The notes: generated by a model not told the origin, from the sequence alone. Positions 26,801 to 40,921 are shown, counted from the first letter of the stretch. The stretch: 64,000 nt of DNA from Hippopus hippopus (GCA_946811185.2 OX328102.1:52305619-52369618), one strand, 5' to 3'. A program made the numbers and translations.

Positions 26801-28437
26801 ACGAGGTAGAGTTACAATTCTTGCGGACTGCACTTCCAAATATTGCAACAGATAAGCATTCTATATTTCAAGTCATTCCTACTCAAGATGACAAAGTTAA
26901 TCTCCGGACAAGCAAGAAATGCTATAAAAATGAACATCAAAGAGGGAAAAACTCAAGATTCGTGATAGGAAGAGTTATGGTGGTTGTGCATTACACTCAG
27001 TAATTTTTCAACAATCATGCATACCAAATTTGAAGATGTTCAGACTAGAGATGGCAAAGTTATATTCCGGATAAGCAGAAAATGCTGTAAAAATGACGAT
27101 CAAAGGGAAATAACTCAAAGACTGCACGAGGTAGAGTTATAGTTCTTTAGCACTGCACTCCATATTATTGCAACAAACACAAATGCCAAGTTTCAAGTCA
27201 ATCGGAATGGAGATGACAAAGTTAAGCTCTAGTTAAAAAACTGGATTGTAAAAATGAAGATGAAAGTGGAATTACTCACAATCCGAGCTAGGTAGAGTTA
27301 TTGTTCTTGCGCACTGTACTCCGTAATATGGCAACAAACATGCATACCAAATTTGAAGTCGTTCTGATTTGAGATGACAAAGTTATATTCCGGACAAGCA
27401 CTAAATGCTGTAAAAATGTCCATCAAAGGGAAATAAGTCAAAGACAGCATGAGGTAGAGTTACAATTCTTGCGCACTGCACTTCCAAATATTGCAACAAA
27501 TAAGCATTCTATATGTCAAGTAATTCCTATTTAAGATGACAAAGTTATGCTCCGGACAAGCAAGAAATGCTATAAAAATGAAGATCAAAGAGGGTTTAAA
27601 AAAAAAAACTGGTGATAGGAAGAGTTATGGTGATTGTGCACTGCACTCAGTAATTTTTCAACAATCATGCATACCAAATTTGAAGATGTTCAGACTAGAG
27701 ATGACAAAGTTAAATTCCGGACAAGCAGAAAAGGCTGTAATAATGACGATGAAAGGGAAATAACTCAAAGACTGCACGAGGTAGAGTTATAGTTCTTTCG
27801 CACTGTATCTGTAGTATTGCAACAAACACAAATGCCAGGTTTCAAGTCAATCGGACTGGAGATGACAAAGTTAAGCTCTGGACAAAAAACTGGATTGTAA
27901 AAATGAAGATGAAAGTGGAATTACTCACAATCCGAGCTAGGTAGAGTTATTGTTCTTGCGCACTGTACTCCGTAATATGGCAACAAACATGCATACCAAA
28001 TTTGAAGTCTTTCTGACTTGAGATGACAAAGTTATATTCTGGAAAAGCACTAAATGCTGTAAAAAGGTCCATCAAAGGGAAATAACTCAAAGGCAGCATG
28101 AGGTAGGATTACAATTCTTGCGCACTGTACTTCCAAATATTGCAACAGATAAGCATTCTATATTTCAAGTCATTCCTACTTAAGATGACAAAGTTAATCT
28201 TCGGACAAGCAAGAAATGCTATAAAAATGAAGATCAAAGAGGGAATAACTCAAAATTCGTGCTAGGAAGAGTTATGGTTATTGTGCACTGCACTCAGTAA
28301 TTTTTCAACAATCATGCATACCAAATTTGAAGATGTTCAGACAAGAGATGGCAAAGTTATATTCCGGAAAAGCAGAAAATGCTGCAAAAATGACGATCGA
28401 AGGGAAATAACTCAAAGAGAGCATGAGGTAGAGTTAT
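23808..28437. repeat. Long type A block (4630 bp)
   Basis: Copy of 11934-16563. One visible difference is ACTGCACGAGG near 27121, where unit 1 has AATGCACGAGG. Confidence 0.9.
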
Positions 28438-28472
28438 GGTGGGCTTCCGTCGGGCAGGCGGGCGGCGTCCAG
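28438..28472 (-). repeat. GC-rich border element, short form
   Basis: Start of unit 3. Confidence 0.9.
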
Positions 28473-30016
28473 TTGAAAATTTCCATTTCTTGTTTACGCA
28501 ATAAAGTCTGCATTTGTGGTCAGATTTTCATGAAACTTTTATAGTTGCAATGTATCATCAACAGTTTGAAACCTATTGATTTTGAAAATCTCCTACAAAC
28601 AGTACGGGAAAAGTAACCATTTGAATTAGTAAATTTCCATTTCTTGTTTACACAATAAAGTCTGCATTTGTGGTCACATTTTCATGAAACTTCCACAGTT
28701 GCTTTGTATGATCAACAGCTTGAACCTTATTGATTTTGAAAAAGAAATAAAAAACAGTATTGAAAAAGTAGCCATTTGAAAGTGAAAATTTCCATTTCAT
28801 GTTTAGGCTATAAAGTCTGCATTAGTGGTCAGATTTTCAGGAAACTTGCATAGCTGCTTTGTATCATCAACAGCTTAAACGCTATTCATTTTGAAAAATA
28901 TCCAACGAACAGTACAGGAAAAGAAGCCATTTGATATTGCAAATGTTCATTTCTTGTTTATGCAATAACGTCTGCATTTGAAGTCAGATTTTTATGAAAC
29001 TTGAACGGTTGCTTTGCATCATCAACAGCTTGAATCCTATCGATTTGGAAAAATCCAACAAACAGTACGGAAAAAGTAGCCATTTGAAGTTGAAAATATG
29101 AATTTCTTGTTTACGCAATAAAGTCTGCATTTATAGTCAGATTTTCATGAACCTTGCACAGTTGCTTTGTGTTATCACCAGCTTGAACACTATTAATTTT
29201 GAAATCAATCAAACAGACAGTACTGGAAAAGCAGCCATTTCAAATTGCAAATTTCCATTTCTTGTTTACGCTATAAAGTCGGCATTTGTGGTCAGATTTT
29301 CATGAAACTTGCACAGTTGCTTTGTATCATCAACAGCCTAAACGCTATTGATTTAAAATAAATCTAGCAAACAGTACTGGAGAAGTAGACATTTCAATTT
29401 GCAAATGTCCATTTCTTGTTTATGCAATAAAGTCTGCATTTGTGGTCAGACTTTCATGAAACTTGCACTGTTGCTTTGTAATAGCAATAGACTGAACTCT
29501 ATTGATTAAAAAAAAAAAAAAAAAAAAAAAAACAGAAATAGTACTGGAAAAGTAGCTATTTGAAATCGCAAATTTCCATCCATTTCTTGTTTACGCAGTA
29601 AAGTCGGTATTTGTGGTCAGATTTTTATGAAACTTCTACAGTTCTTTTGTATGATCAACAGCTTGAACACTATTGATAAAAAAACACACACACACACAAA
29701 AAGAGTAGAGGAAAAGTACCCGTTTGAAGTTGCAAATTTCCAATTCTTGTTTACTCAATAAAGTCTGCATTTGTAGTCAGATTTTCATGAAACTTGCACT
29801 GTTGCTTTGTATCATCGACAGGTTGAACGCTATCGATTAAGAAAAAAATTGCAACATACAGTATTGGAGAAGTAGCTATTTGAAGGTGAAAATTTCCATT
29901 TCTTGTTAACGCAATAAAGTCGGCATTTGTGGTTAGATTTTTATGAAACTTTAACAGTTGCTCTGTATGATCAACAGCTTGAACCCTATTGATTTTGAAA
30001 AAACCCAAATAACAGT
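28473..30016. repeat. Type B block (1544 bp)
   Basis: Copy of 16599-18143; A-run of 25 bases at 29508-29532. Confidence 0.9.
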
Positions 30017-30176
30017 ACGGGACAAGAGCGGCAAATTGTCACAAGATACGCCTGTCCCACCGCGAGTTGTCGAGGGGGATAATAATCGTAAAGGGCAGGT
30101 AGAGGAAAATAGTAGTGCAGCAGAAATCATGTAAGTGATTGAAATAGACATGAATGTCTTCTCTAATGTTAAGGAA
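30017..30176. repeat. B-to-A spacer, copy 4
   Basis: Same sequence as copies 1-3 by eye. Confidence 0.85.
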
Positions 30177-32411
30177 ACATGCATATAAAGTTTCAGGTCA
30201 TTCCAACATGAAAAGACAAAGTTATATTGTAGAGAAGCATGAAAAGCTGTAAAAAAAAATAATGAATAGGGAATAATTCCAAAAGGGCATTAGGTAAGGT
30301 TACGGCTCCAGTGCATTGCACTTTCCGTAACTGCAACAAACATGTTTACCAAGTGTCAAGTCAATTTGACTTGAGGTGACAAATTTCCGTTCCGGACCAG
30401 CAAGAAATACTGTAAAAAGGTAGATCAAAGTGGAATAACTCCAAATCCGCGCTAGGTAGAGTTATTCTTCTTGCGCACTGTACTCCGTAATATTGCAACA
30501 AACATGCATACCAAGTTTGAAGTCTTTCTGACTTGAGATGACAAAGTTATATTCTGGACAAGCACTAAATGCTGTAAAAATGACGATCAAAGGGAAATAA
30601 CTCAAAGACAGCACGAGGTAGAGTTACAATTCTTGCGCACTGCACTTCCAAATATTGCAACAAATAAGCATACCATATTTCAAGTCATTCCTACTTAAGA
30701 TGACAAAGTTATGCTCCGGACAAGCACTAAATGCTGTAAAAAGGATGATCAAAGGGAAATGACTCATGGACAGCACGAGGTAGAGTTATAATTCTTACGC
30801 ACTGTACTTCCAAATATTGCAACAAATAAGAATTCCATATCTCAAGTCATTCCTACTTAAGATGACAAAGTTAATCTCCGGACAAGCAAGAAATGCTATA
30901 AAAATGAACATCAAAGAGGGAAAAACTCAAAATTCGGGCTAGGAAGAGTTATGGTTATTGTGCACTCCACTCCGTAATATTTGAACAATAATGCATACCA
31001 AATTTGAAGATGTTCAGACTAGAGATGGCAAAGTTATATTCCGGATAAGCAGAAAATGCTGTAAAAATGACGATCAAAGGGAAATAACTCAAAGAATGCA
31101 CGAGGTAGAGTTATAGTTCTTTAGCACTGCACTCCATATTATTGCAACAAACACAAATGCCAAGTTTCAAGTCAATCGGAATGGAGATGACAAAGTTAAG
31201 CTCTAGTTAAAAAACTGGATTGTAAAAATGAAGATGAAAGTGGAATTACTCACAATCCGAGCTAGGTAGAGTTATTGTTCTTGCGCACTGTACTCCGTAA
31301 TATGGCAACAAACATGCATACCAAATTTGAAGTCGTTCTGATTTGAGATGACAAAGTTATATTCCGGACAAGCACTAAATGCTGTAAAAAGGTCCATCAA
31401 AGGGAAATAAGTCAAAGACAGCATGAGGTAGAGTTACAATTCTTGCGCACTGCACTTCCAAATATTGCAACAAATAAGCATTCTATATGTCAAGTAATTC
31501 CTATTTAAGATGACAAAGTTATGCTCCGGACAAGCAAGAAATGCTATAAAAATGAAGATCAAAGAGGGTTTAAAAAAAAAAACTGGTGATAGGAAGAGTT
31601 ATGGTGATTGTGCACTGCACTCAGTAATTTTTCAACAATCATGCATACCAAATTTGAAGATGTTCAGACTAGAGATGACAAAGTTAAATTCCGGACAAGC
31701 AGAAAAGGCTGTAATAATGACGATGAAAGGGAAATAACTCAAAGACTGCACGAGGTAGAGTTATAGTTCTTTCGCACTGTATCTGTAGTATTGCAACAAA
31801 CACAAATGCCAGGTTTCAAGTCAATCGGACTGGAGATGACAAAGTTAAGCTCTGGACAAAAAACTGGATTGTAAAAATGAAGATGAAAGTGGAATTACTC
31901 ACAATCCGAGCTAGGTAGAGTTATTGTTCTTGCGCACTGTACTCCGTAATATGGCAACAAACATGCATACCAAATTTGAAGTCTTTCTGACTTGAGATGA
32001 CAAAGTTATATTCTGGAAAAGCACTAAATGCTGTAAAAAGGTCCATCAAAGGGAAATAACTCAAAGGCAGCATGAGGTAGGATTACAATTCTTGCGCACT
32101 GTACTTCCAAATATTGCAACAGATAAGCATTCTATATTTCAAGTCATTCCTACTTAAGATGACAAAGTTAATCTTCGGACAAGCAAGAAATGCTATAAAA
32201 ATGAAGATCAAAGAGGGAATAACTCAAAATTCGTGCTAGGAAGAGTTATGGTTATTGTGCACTGCACTCAGTAATTTTTCAACAATCATGCATACCAAAT
32301 TTGAAGATGTTCAGACAAGAGATGGCAAAGTTATATTCCGGAAAAGCAGAAAATGCTGCAAAAATGACGATCGAAGGGAAATAACTCAAAGAGAGCATGA
32401 GGTAGAGTTAT
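30177..32411. repeat. Type A block (2235 bp) with a mosaic patch
   Basis: By position it is the counterpart of 18304-20538. At about 31391, 31678 and 31810 it carries GGTCCATC, GATGACAAAG and CCAGGTTTC, the combination otherwise seen only at 3676-4095. Confidence 0.9.
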
Positions 32412-32446
32412 GGTGGGCTTCCGTCGGGCAGGCGGGCGGCGTCCAG
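32412..32446 (-). repeat. GC-rich border element, short form
   Basis: Same 35 bp, before the short B block of unit 3. Confidence 0.9.
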
Positions 32447-33103
32447 TTGAAAATTTCCATTTCTTGTTTACGCAATAAAGTCTGCATTTGTGGTCAGATT
32501 TTCATGAAACTTTTATAGTTGCATTGTATCATCAACAGTTTGAAACCTATTGATTTTGAAAATCTCCTACAAACAGTACGTGAAAAGTAACCATTTGAAT
32601 TAGTAAATTTCCATTTCTTGTTTACACAATAAAGTCTGCATTTGTGGTCACATTTTCATGAAACTTCCACAGTTGCTTTGTATGATCAACAGCTTGAACT
32701 TTATTGATTTTGAAAAAGAAATAAAAAACAGTATTGAAAAAGTAGCCATTTGAAAGTGAAAATTTCCATTTCATGTTTAGGCTATAAAGTCTGCATTAGT
32801 GGTCAGATTTTCAGGAAACTTGCATAGTTGCTTTGTATCATCAACAGCTTAAACGCTATTCATTTTGAAAAATATCCAACGAACAGTACAGGAAAAGAAG
32901 CCATTTGATATTGCAAATGTTCATTTCTTGTTTATGCAATAACGTCTGCATTTGAAGTCAGATTTTTATGAAACTTGAACGGTTGCTTTGCATCATCAAC
33001 AGCTTCAATCCTATTGATTTGGAAAAATCCAACAAACAGTACGGAAAAAGTAGCCATTTGAAGTTGAAAATATCCATTTCTTGTTTATGCAATAAGGTCT
33101 GCA
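32447..33103. repeat. Short type B block (657 bp)
   Basis: Has TTGCATTGTATC and TACGTGAAAAG, the markers of 20574-21230. Confidence 0.88.
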
Positions 33104-33634
33104 GTCTTTCTGACTTGAGATGACAAAGTTATATTCCGGACAAGCACTAAATGCTGTAAAAAGGTCCATCAAAGGGAAATAACTCAAAGACAGCACGAGA
33201 TGGGGTTACAATTCTTGCGCACTGTACTTCCAAATATTGCAACAAATTAGCATTCCATATTTCAAGTCATTCCTACTTAAGATGACAAAGTTATGCTCCG
33301 GACAAGCAAGAAATGCTATAAAAATGAACATCAAAGAGGGAAAAACTCAAAATTCGTGCTAGGAAGAGTTATGGTGATTGTGCACTCCACTCCGTAATTT
33401 TTCAACAATCATGCATACCAAATTTGAAGATGTTCAGACAAGAGATGGCAAAGTTATATTCCGGACAAGCAGAAAATGCTGCAAAACTGACGATGAAAGG
33501 GAAATAACTGAAAGACAGCAGGAGGTAGAGTTATGGTTCTTTCGCACTGCACTCCGTATTATTACAACAAACACAAATGCAGAGTTTCAAGTCAATCGGA
33601 CTGGAGATGACAAAGTTATGCTCCGGACAAAGAA
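33104..33634. repeat. Short type A block (531 bp)
   Basis: Third copy of 9356-9886. Confidence 0.88.
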
Positions 33635-33730
33635 CTGGACGCCGCCCGCCTATCCGCCGGAAGCCCGCCTGGACGGCCGTACCCCATCGGTGATCCCATA
33701 ATACGTCCCGAATTCGACGGGCATATAAAA
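33635..33730 (+). repeat. GC-rich border element, long form
   Basis: Third copy of the long form, unchanged by eye. Confidence 0.9.
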
Positions 33731-35680
33731 AAGTAGCCATTTGAAGTTGAAAATTTCCATTTCTTGTTTACGCAATAAAGTCTGCATTTGTGGTCAGATT
33801 TTCATGAAACTTGTATAGTTGCTTTGTATCATGAACAGCTTGAAACCTATTGATTTTGAAAATCTCCTACAAACAGTACGGGAAAAGTAGCCATTTGAAT
33901 TAGTAAATTTCCATTTCTTGTTTACACAATAAAGTCTGCATTTGTGGTCAGATTTTCATGAAACTTCCACAGTTCCTTTGTATGATCAACAGCTTGAACC
34001 TTATTGATTTTGAAAAAGAAATAAAAAACAGTATTGGAAAAGTAGCCATTTGAAAGTGAAAATTTCCATTTCTTGTTTAGGCTATAAAGTCTGCATTAGT
34101 GGTCAGATTTTCAGGAAACTTGCATAGTTGCTTTGTATAATCAACAGCTTAAACGCTATTGATTTTGAAGAACATCCAACGAACAGTACAGGAAAAGAAG
34201 CCATTTGATATTGCAAATGTCCATTTCTTGTTTATGCAATAAAGTCTGCATTTGTAGTCAGATTTTTATGAATCTTGAACGGTTGCTTTGTATCATCAAC
34301 AGCTTGAATCCTATCGATTTGGAAAAATCCAACAAACAGTACGGAAAAAGTAGCCATTTGAAGTTGAAAATATAAATTTCTTGTTTACGCAATAAAGTCT
34401 GCATTTGTAGTCAGATTTTCATGAACCTTGCATAGTTGCTTTGTATCATCAACAGCTTGAACGCAATTGATTTTGAAATAAATCTGGCAAACAGTACTGG
34501 AAACGTAGCCATTTGAATTTGCAAATGTCCATTTCTTGTTTACGCTATAAAGTCGGCACTTGTGGTCTGATTTTCATGAAACTTCTACAGTTGCTTTGTA
34601 ATAACAATAGACTGAACTCTATTGATTAAAAAAAAAACAAACAAACAAAAATAGTACTGGAAAAGTAGGCATTTGACATAGCAAATTTCGATTTCTTGTT
34701 TACGCAATAAAATCTGCATTTGCGGTCAGATTTTTATGAAACTAGTACAGTTTCTTTGCAGGATCACCAGCTTGAACCCTATTGATTTTGAACAAAAATC
34801 CAACAAACAGTACGGGATAATTAGCCATTTGAAGTTGCAAATTTCCATTTCGTGTTTACGCAATAAAGTCTCCATTTGTCGTCAGATTTTTATGTAACTT
34901 CCACAGTTGCTTTGTATCATCAACAGCTTGAACCTTATTGATTTTGAAAAACATTTCTTGTTTACGCAATTAAGTCTGCACTTGTAGTCAGATTTTCATA
35001 AAACTTTTATAGTTCCTTTGTATCATCACAGCTTGAACGCTAATGATTTAGAAAAAAAAATCCAACAAACAGTACAAGAAAAAGTAGCCATTTGAACTTC
35101 CAAATTTCCATTTCTTGTTAATGCAATAAAGTCTGCATTTGTATTCAGATTTTCATGAATTTTGTATAGTAGATTTGTATCTTCAACGGCTTGAACCCCA
35201 TTCATTTTGAATTAAATCTAACAAAAAATATTGGAAAAGTAGCTATTTTATATTGCAAACTTCCATTTCTTGTTTACGCAATAAAGTCGGCATTTGTGGT
35301 AAGATCTTTATGAAAATTCTACAGTCCCTTTGTATGATCAACAGCTTGAACACTATTGATTAAAAAAAAAGGAAAAAAAAAAAAAAAAAAAAAAAACACA
35401 CATACACACACACACACAAATAGTAGAGGAAAAGTACCCGTTTGAAGTTGCAAAGTTCCAATTCTTGTTTACTCAATAAAGTCTGCATTTGTAGTCAGAC
35501 TGTTGCTTTGTTACATCGACAGGTTGAACGCTATCGATTAAGAAAAAAATTGCAACATACAGTATTGGAGAAGTAGCCATTTGAAGGTGAAAATTTCCAT
35601 TTCTTGTTTACGCAATAAAGTCGGCATTTGTGGTCAGATTTTTATGAAACTTTAACAGTTGCTCTGTATGATAAACAGCT
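33731..35680. repeat. Long type B block (1950 bp)
   Basis: Copy of 21858-23807, sharing its AAGATCTTTATG variant (35301). A-rich and (CA)n tract at 35361-35418. Confidence 0.9.
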
Positions 35681-38600
35681 GATGCAAAGTTATGCTCCGA
35701 AGAAGCAAGAAATGCTATAAAAAGGAAGATCAAAGAGGGAATAACTCAAAATTCGTGCTAGGAAGAGTTATGGTTATTGTTCACTGCACTCCATAATTTT
35801 TCAACAATCATGCATACCAAATTTGAAGATGTTCAGACTAGAGATAGCAAAGTTATATTCCGGACAAGTACTAAATGCTGTAAAAATGACGATCAAAGGA
35901 AAATAACTCAAAGACAGCATGAGGTAGAGATATGGTTCTTTTGCACTGCAATCCGAATTATTGCAACAAATACAAATGCAGAGTTTCAAGTTCAATCGGA
36001 CTGGAGATGACAAAGTTAAGCTCCGGACAAAGAACTGGACTGTAAAAATGAAGATGGAAGTCGAATTACTCACAATCCGAGCTAGGTAGAGTTATTGTTC
36101 TTGCGCACTGTACTGGGTAACATGGCAACAAACATGCATACCAAGTTTGAAGTCTTTCTGACTTGAGATGACAAAGTTATGTTCCGGACAAGCACTAAAT
36201 GCTGTAAAAATGTCCATCAAAGGGAAATAACTGAAAGACAGCAGGAGGTAGAGTTACATTTCTTGCGTACTGTACTTCCAAATATTGCAACAAATTAGCA
36301 TTCCATATTTCAAATCATTCCTACTTAAGATGACAAAGTTATGCTCGGGACAAGCATGAAATGCTATAAAAATGAAGATCAAAGTGGGAATAACTCATAA
36401 TTCGTGCTAGGAAGAGTTATGGTGATTGTGCACTGCGCTCAGTAATTTTTCAACAATCATGCATACCAAATTTGAAGATGTTCAGACTAGAGATGGGAAA
36501 GTTATATTCCGGACAAGCAGAAAATGCTGTAAAAATGACAATCAAAGGGAAATAACCCAAAGACAGCATGAGGTAGAGTTATAGTTCTTTCGCACTGCAC
36601 TCAGTATTATTGCAACAAACATAAATGCCAAGTTTCAAGTCAATCGGACTGTAGATGAGAAAGTTTAGCTCCGGACAAAAAACTGGATTGTAAAAATGAA
36701 TATGAAAGTGGAATTACTCCAAATCTGCGCTAGGTAGAGTTATTGTTCTTGCGCACTGTACTCCGTAATATGGCAACAAATATGCATACCAAGTTTGAAG
36801 TCTTTCTGACTTGAGATGACAAAGTTATATTCCGGACAAGCACTAAATGCTGTAAAAATGACGATCAAAGGGAAATAACTCAAAGACAGCACGAGGTAGG
36901 GTTACAGTTCTTCCACACTGCACTTCCAAATATTGCAACAAGTAAGCATACCATATTTCAGGTCATTCCAACTTAAGATGGCAAAGTTATATTCCGGAAA
37001 AGCACTAAATGCTGTAAAAAGATGGATGAAAGGGAAATAACTCAAAGGCAGCAGGAGCTAGAGTTACAATTCTTGCGCACTGTACTTCCAAATATTGCAA
37101 CAAATAAGCATACCATATTTCAAGTCATTCCTACTTAAGATGACAAAGTTATGCTCCGGACAAGCACTAAATGCTGTAAAAAGGATGATCAAAGGGAAAT
37201 GACTCAAAGACAGCACGAGGTAGAGTTATAATTCTTGCGCGCTGCACTTCCAAATATTGCAACAAATAAGAATTCCATATTTCAAGTCATTCCTACTTAA
37301 GATGACAAAGTTATGCTCCGGACAAGCAAGAAATGCTATAAAAATGAACATCAAAGAGGAAAAAACTCAAAATTCGAGTTAGGAAGAGTTATGGTTATTG
37401 TTCACTGCACTCCATAATTTTTTAACAATCATGCATACCAAATTTGAAGATGTTCAGACTAGAGATAGCAAAGTTATATTCCGGACAAGCAAGAAATGCT
37501 GTAAAAATGACGATCAAAGGAAAATAACTCAAAGATAGCATGAGGTAGAGTTATGGTTCTTTTGCACTGTACTCCGTATTATTGCAACAAACACAAATGC
37601 AGAGTTTCAAGTTCAATCGGACTGGAGATGATAAAGTTCAGCTCCGGAGAAAGAACTGGACTGTAAAAATGAAGATGAAAGTGGAATTACTCACAATCCG
37701 AGCTAGGTAGAGTTATTGTTCTTGCACACTGTACTCCGTAATATGGCAACAAATATGCATACCAAGTTTGAAGTCGTTCTGACTTGAGATAACAAAGTTA
37801 TATTCCGGACAAGCACTAAATGCTGTAAAAATGACGATCAAAGGGAAATAACTCAAATACAGCAGGAGGTAGAGTTACAATTCTTGCGCACTGTACTTCC
37901 AAATATTGCAACAAATAAGCATACTATAATTCAAATCATTCCTACTTAAGACGACAAAGTTATGCTCCGGACAAGCACTAAATGCTGTAAAAAGAATGAT
38001 CAAAGGGAAATGACTCAAAGACAGCACGAGGTAGAGTTATAATTCTTGCGCACTGCACTTCCAAATATTGCAACAAATAAGAATTCCATATTTCAAGTCA
38101 TTCCTACTTAAGATGACAAAGTTAATCTCCGGACAAGCAAGAAATGCTATAAAAATGAACATCAAAGAGGGAAAAACTCAAAATTCGGGCTAGGAAGAGT
38201 TATGGTTATTGTGCACTCCACTCCGTAATTTTTGAACAATTATGCATTCCAAATTTGAAGATGTTCAGACTAGAGATGGCAAAGGTATATTCCGGAGAAG
38301 CAGAAAATGCTGTAAAAATGACGATCAAAGGGAAATAACTCAAGGAATGCACGAGGTAGATTTATAGTTCTTTCGCACTGCACTCCGTATTATTGCAACA
38401 AACACAAATGCCAAGTTTCAAGTCAATCGGAATGGAGATGACAAAGTTAAGCTTTGGTCAAAAAACTGGATTGTTAAAATGAAGATGAAAGTGGAATTAC
38501 TCACAATCCGAGCTAGGTAGAGTTATTGTTCTTGCGCACTGTACTCCGTAATATGGCAACAAACATGCATACCAAATTTGAAGTCGTTCTGACTTGAGAT

Positions 38601-39113
38601 GACAAAGTTATATTCCGGACAAGCACTAAATGCTGTAAAAATGTCGATCAAAGGAAAATAACTGAAAGACAGTACGAGGTAGAGTTACAATTCTTGCGGA
38701 CTGCACTTCCAAATATTGCAACAGATAAGCATTCTATATTTCAAGTCATTCCTACTCAAGATGACAAAGTTAATCTCCGGACAAGCAAGAAATGCTATAA
38801 AAATGAACATCAAAGAGGGAAAAACTCAAGATTCGTGATAGGAAGAGTTATGGTGGTTGTGCATTACACTCAGTAATTTTTCAACAATCATGCATACCAA
38901 ATTTGAAGATGTTCAGACTAGAGATGACAAAGTTAAATTCCGGACAAGCAGAAAAGGCTGTAATAATGACAAGCAAAGGGAAATAACTCAAAGACTGCAC
39001 GGGGTAGAGTTATGGTTCTTTCGCACTGTACTCCGTATTATTGCAACAAACACAAATGCCAAGTTTCAAGTCAATCAGACTGGAGATGACAAAGTTATCC
39101 TCCGGAGAAAGAA
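35681..39113. repeat. Type A block, shortened (3433 bp)
   Basis: Follows 23808 onward until about 38922. There GAGATGGCAAAGTTATATTCCGG is replaced by GAGATGACAAAGTTAAATTCCGG and the monomers run straight into a long GC element. About 1.2 kb of the usual block is absent. Confidence 0.88.
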
Positions 39114-39210
39114 CTGGACGCCGCCCGCCTGTCCGCCGGAAGCCCGCCTGGACGTCCGTACGCCATCAGTGATCCCATAATACGTCCCGAATTCGACGTG
39201 CATATAAAAA
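39114..39210 (+). repeat. GC-rich border element, long form, variant
   Basis: Differs from 9887-9983 at several points (GCCTGTCCGCC, GGACGTCCGTACGCC, GACGTGCATAT). The same variant recurs at 50605. Confidence 0.9.
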
Positions 39211-40761
39211 AGTAGCCATTTGAAGTTGAAAATTTCCATTTCTTGTTTACGCAATAAAGTCTGCCTTTCTGGTCAGATTTTCATGAAACTTGTATAGTTG
39301 CAATGTATCATCAACAGCTTGAAACCTATTGATTTTGAAAATCTCCTACAAACAGTACGGGAAAAGTAACCATTTGAATTAGTAAATTTCCATTTCTTGT
39401 TTACACAATAAAGTCTGCATTTGTGGTCAGATTTTCATGAAACTTCCACAGTTGTTTTGTATGATCAACAGCTTGAACCTTATTGATTTTGAAAAAGAAA
39501 TAAAAAACAGTATTGGAAAAGTAGCCATTTGAAAGTGAAAATTTCCATTTCTTGTTTAGGCTATAAAGTCTGCATTAGTGGTCAGATTTTCAGGAAACTT
39601 GCATAGTTGCTTTGTATCATCAACAGCTTAAACGCTATTGATTTTGAAAAACATCCAACGAACAGTATGGGAAAAGAAGCCATTTGATATTGCAAATGTC
39701 CATTTCTTGTTTATGCAATAAAGTCTGCATTTGTAGTCAGATTTTTATGAATCTTGAACGGTTGCTTTGCATCATCAACAACTTGAATCCTATCGATTTG
39801 GAAAAATCCAACAAACAGTACGGAAAAAGTAGCCATTTGAAGTTGAAAATATCCATTTCTTGTTTATGCAATAAAGTCTGCATTTGTAGTCAGATTTTCA
39901 TGAACCTTGCACAGTTGCTTTGTGTTATCAACAGCTTGAACGCAATTAATTTTGAAATCAATCAAACAGACAGTACGGGAAAAGCAGCCATTTGAAATTG
40001 CAAATTTCAATTTTTTGTTTACGCTATAAAGTCGGCATTTGTGGTCAGAGTTTCATGAAACTTGCACAGTTGCTTTTTATCTTCAACAGCTTGACCGCTG
40101 TTGATTTTGAAATAAATCTAGCAAACAGTACTGGAAAAGTAGCCATTTGAATTTGCAAATGTCCATTTCTTGTTTATGCAATAAAGTCTGCATTTGTAGT
40201 CAGATTTTCATGAAACTTGCACTGTTGCTTTGTAATAGCAATAGACTGAACTCTATTGATTAAAAAAAAAAAAAAAAAAAAAAAACAGAAATAGTACTGG
40301 AAAAGTAGCCATTTGAAATTGCAAATTTCCATTTTTTGTTTATGCAGTAAAGTCGGTATTTGTGGTCAGATTTTTATGAAACTTCTATAGTTCCTTTGGA
40401 TGATCAACAGCTTGAACACTATTGATAAAAAAAAACACACACAAAAAGAGTAGAGGAAAAGTACCCGTTTGAAGTTGCAAATTTCCAATTCTTGTTTACT
40501 AAATAAAGTCTGCATTTGTAGTCAGATTTTCATGAAACTTGCACTGTTGCTTTGTATCATCGACAGGTTGAACGCTATCGATTAAGAAAAAAATTGCAAC
40601 ATACAGTATTGGAGAAGTAGCTATTTGAAAGTGAAAATTTCCATTTCTTGTTAACGCAATAAAGTCGGCATTTGTGGTCAGATTTTTATGAAACTTTAAC
40701 AGTTGCTCTGTATGATCAACAGCTTGAACCCTATTGATTTTGAAAAAACCCAAATAACAGT
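39211..40761. repeat. Type B block (1551 bp)
   Basis: Diverged counterpart of the 1.54-kb block. A-run of 24 bases at 40262-40285; shorter (CA)n near 40434. Confidence 0.88.
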
Positions 40762-40921
40762 ACGGGACAAGAGCGGCAAATTGTCACAAGATACGCCCGT
40801 CCCACCGCGAGTTGTCGAGGGGGATAATAATCGTAAAGGGCAGGTAGAGGAAAATAGTAGTGCAGCAGAAATCATGTAAGTGATTGAAATAGACATGAAT
40901 GTCTTCTCTAATGTTAAGGAA
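40762..40921. repeat. B-to-A spacer, copy 5
   Basis: Has CGCCCGTCCC where copies 1-4 have CGCCTGTCCC. Confidence 0.85.

Larger units (their letters stand above)
16564..28437. repeat. Higher-order unit 2 (11874 bp)
   Basis: This is the second complete unit, with the same block order as unit 1. Visible differences are point changes, for example TACGTGAAAAG near 20705 where unit 1 has TACGGGAAAAG, and length changes in A-runs. Its second 3.97-kb-type segment (about 19500-20000) carries the variants TGTCCATC, GATGTCAAAG and CCAAGTTTC, as unit 1 does. Confidence 0.9.
28438..39113. repeat. Higher-order unit 3, shortened to 10676 bp
   Basis: Block order is as in units 1 and 2, but the last A block is about 1.2 kb shorter (35681-39113). 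It switches at about 38922 to a different A variant and then runs into the long GC element instead of the short one. A patch at about 31390-31825 carries the three variants typical of the other sub-copy, which suggests conversion or unequal exchange. Confidence 0.85.
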
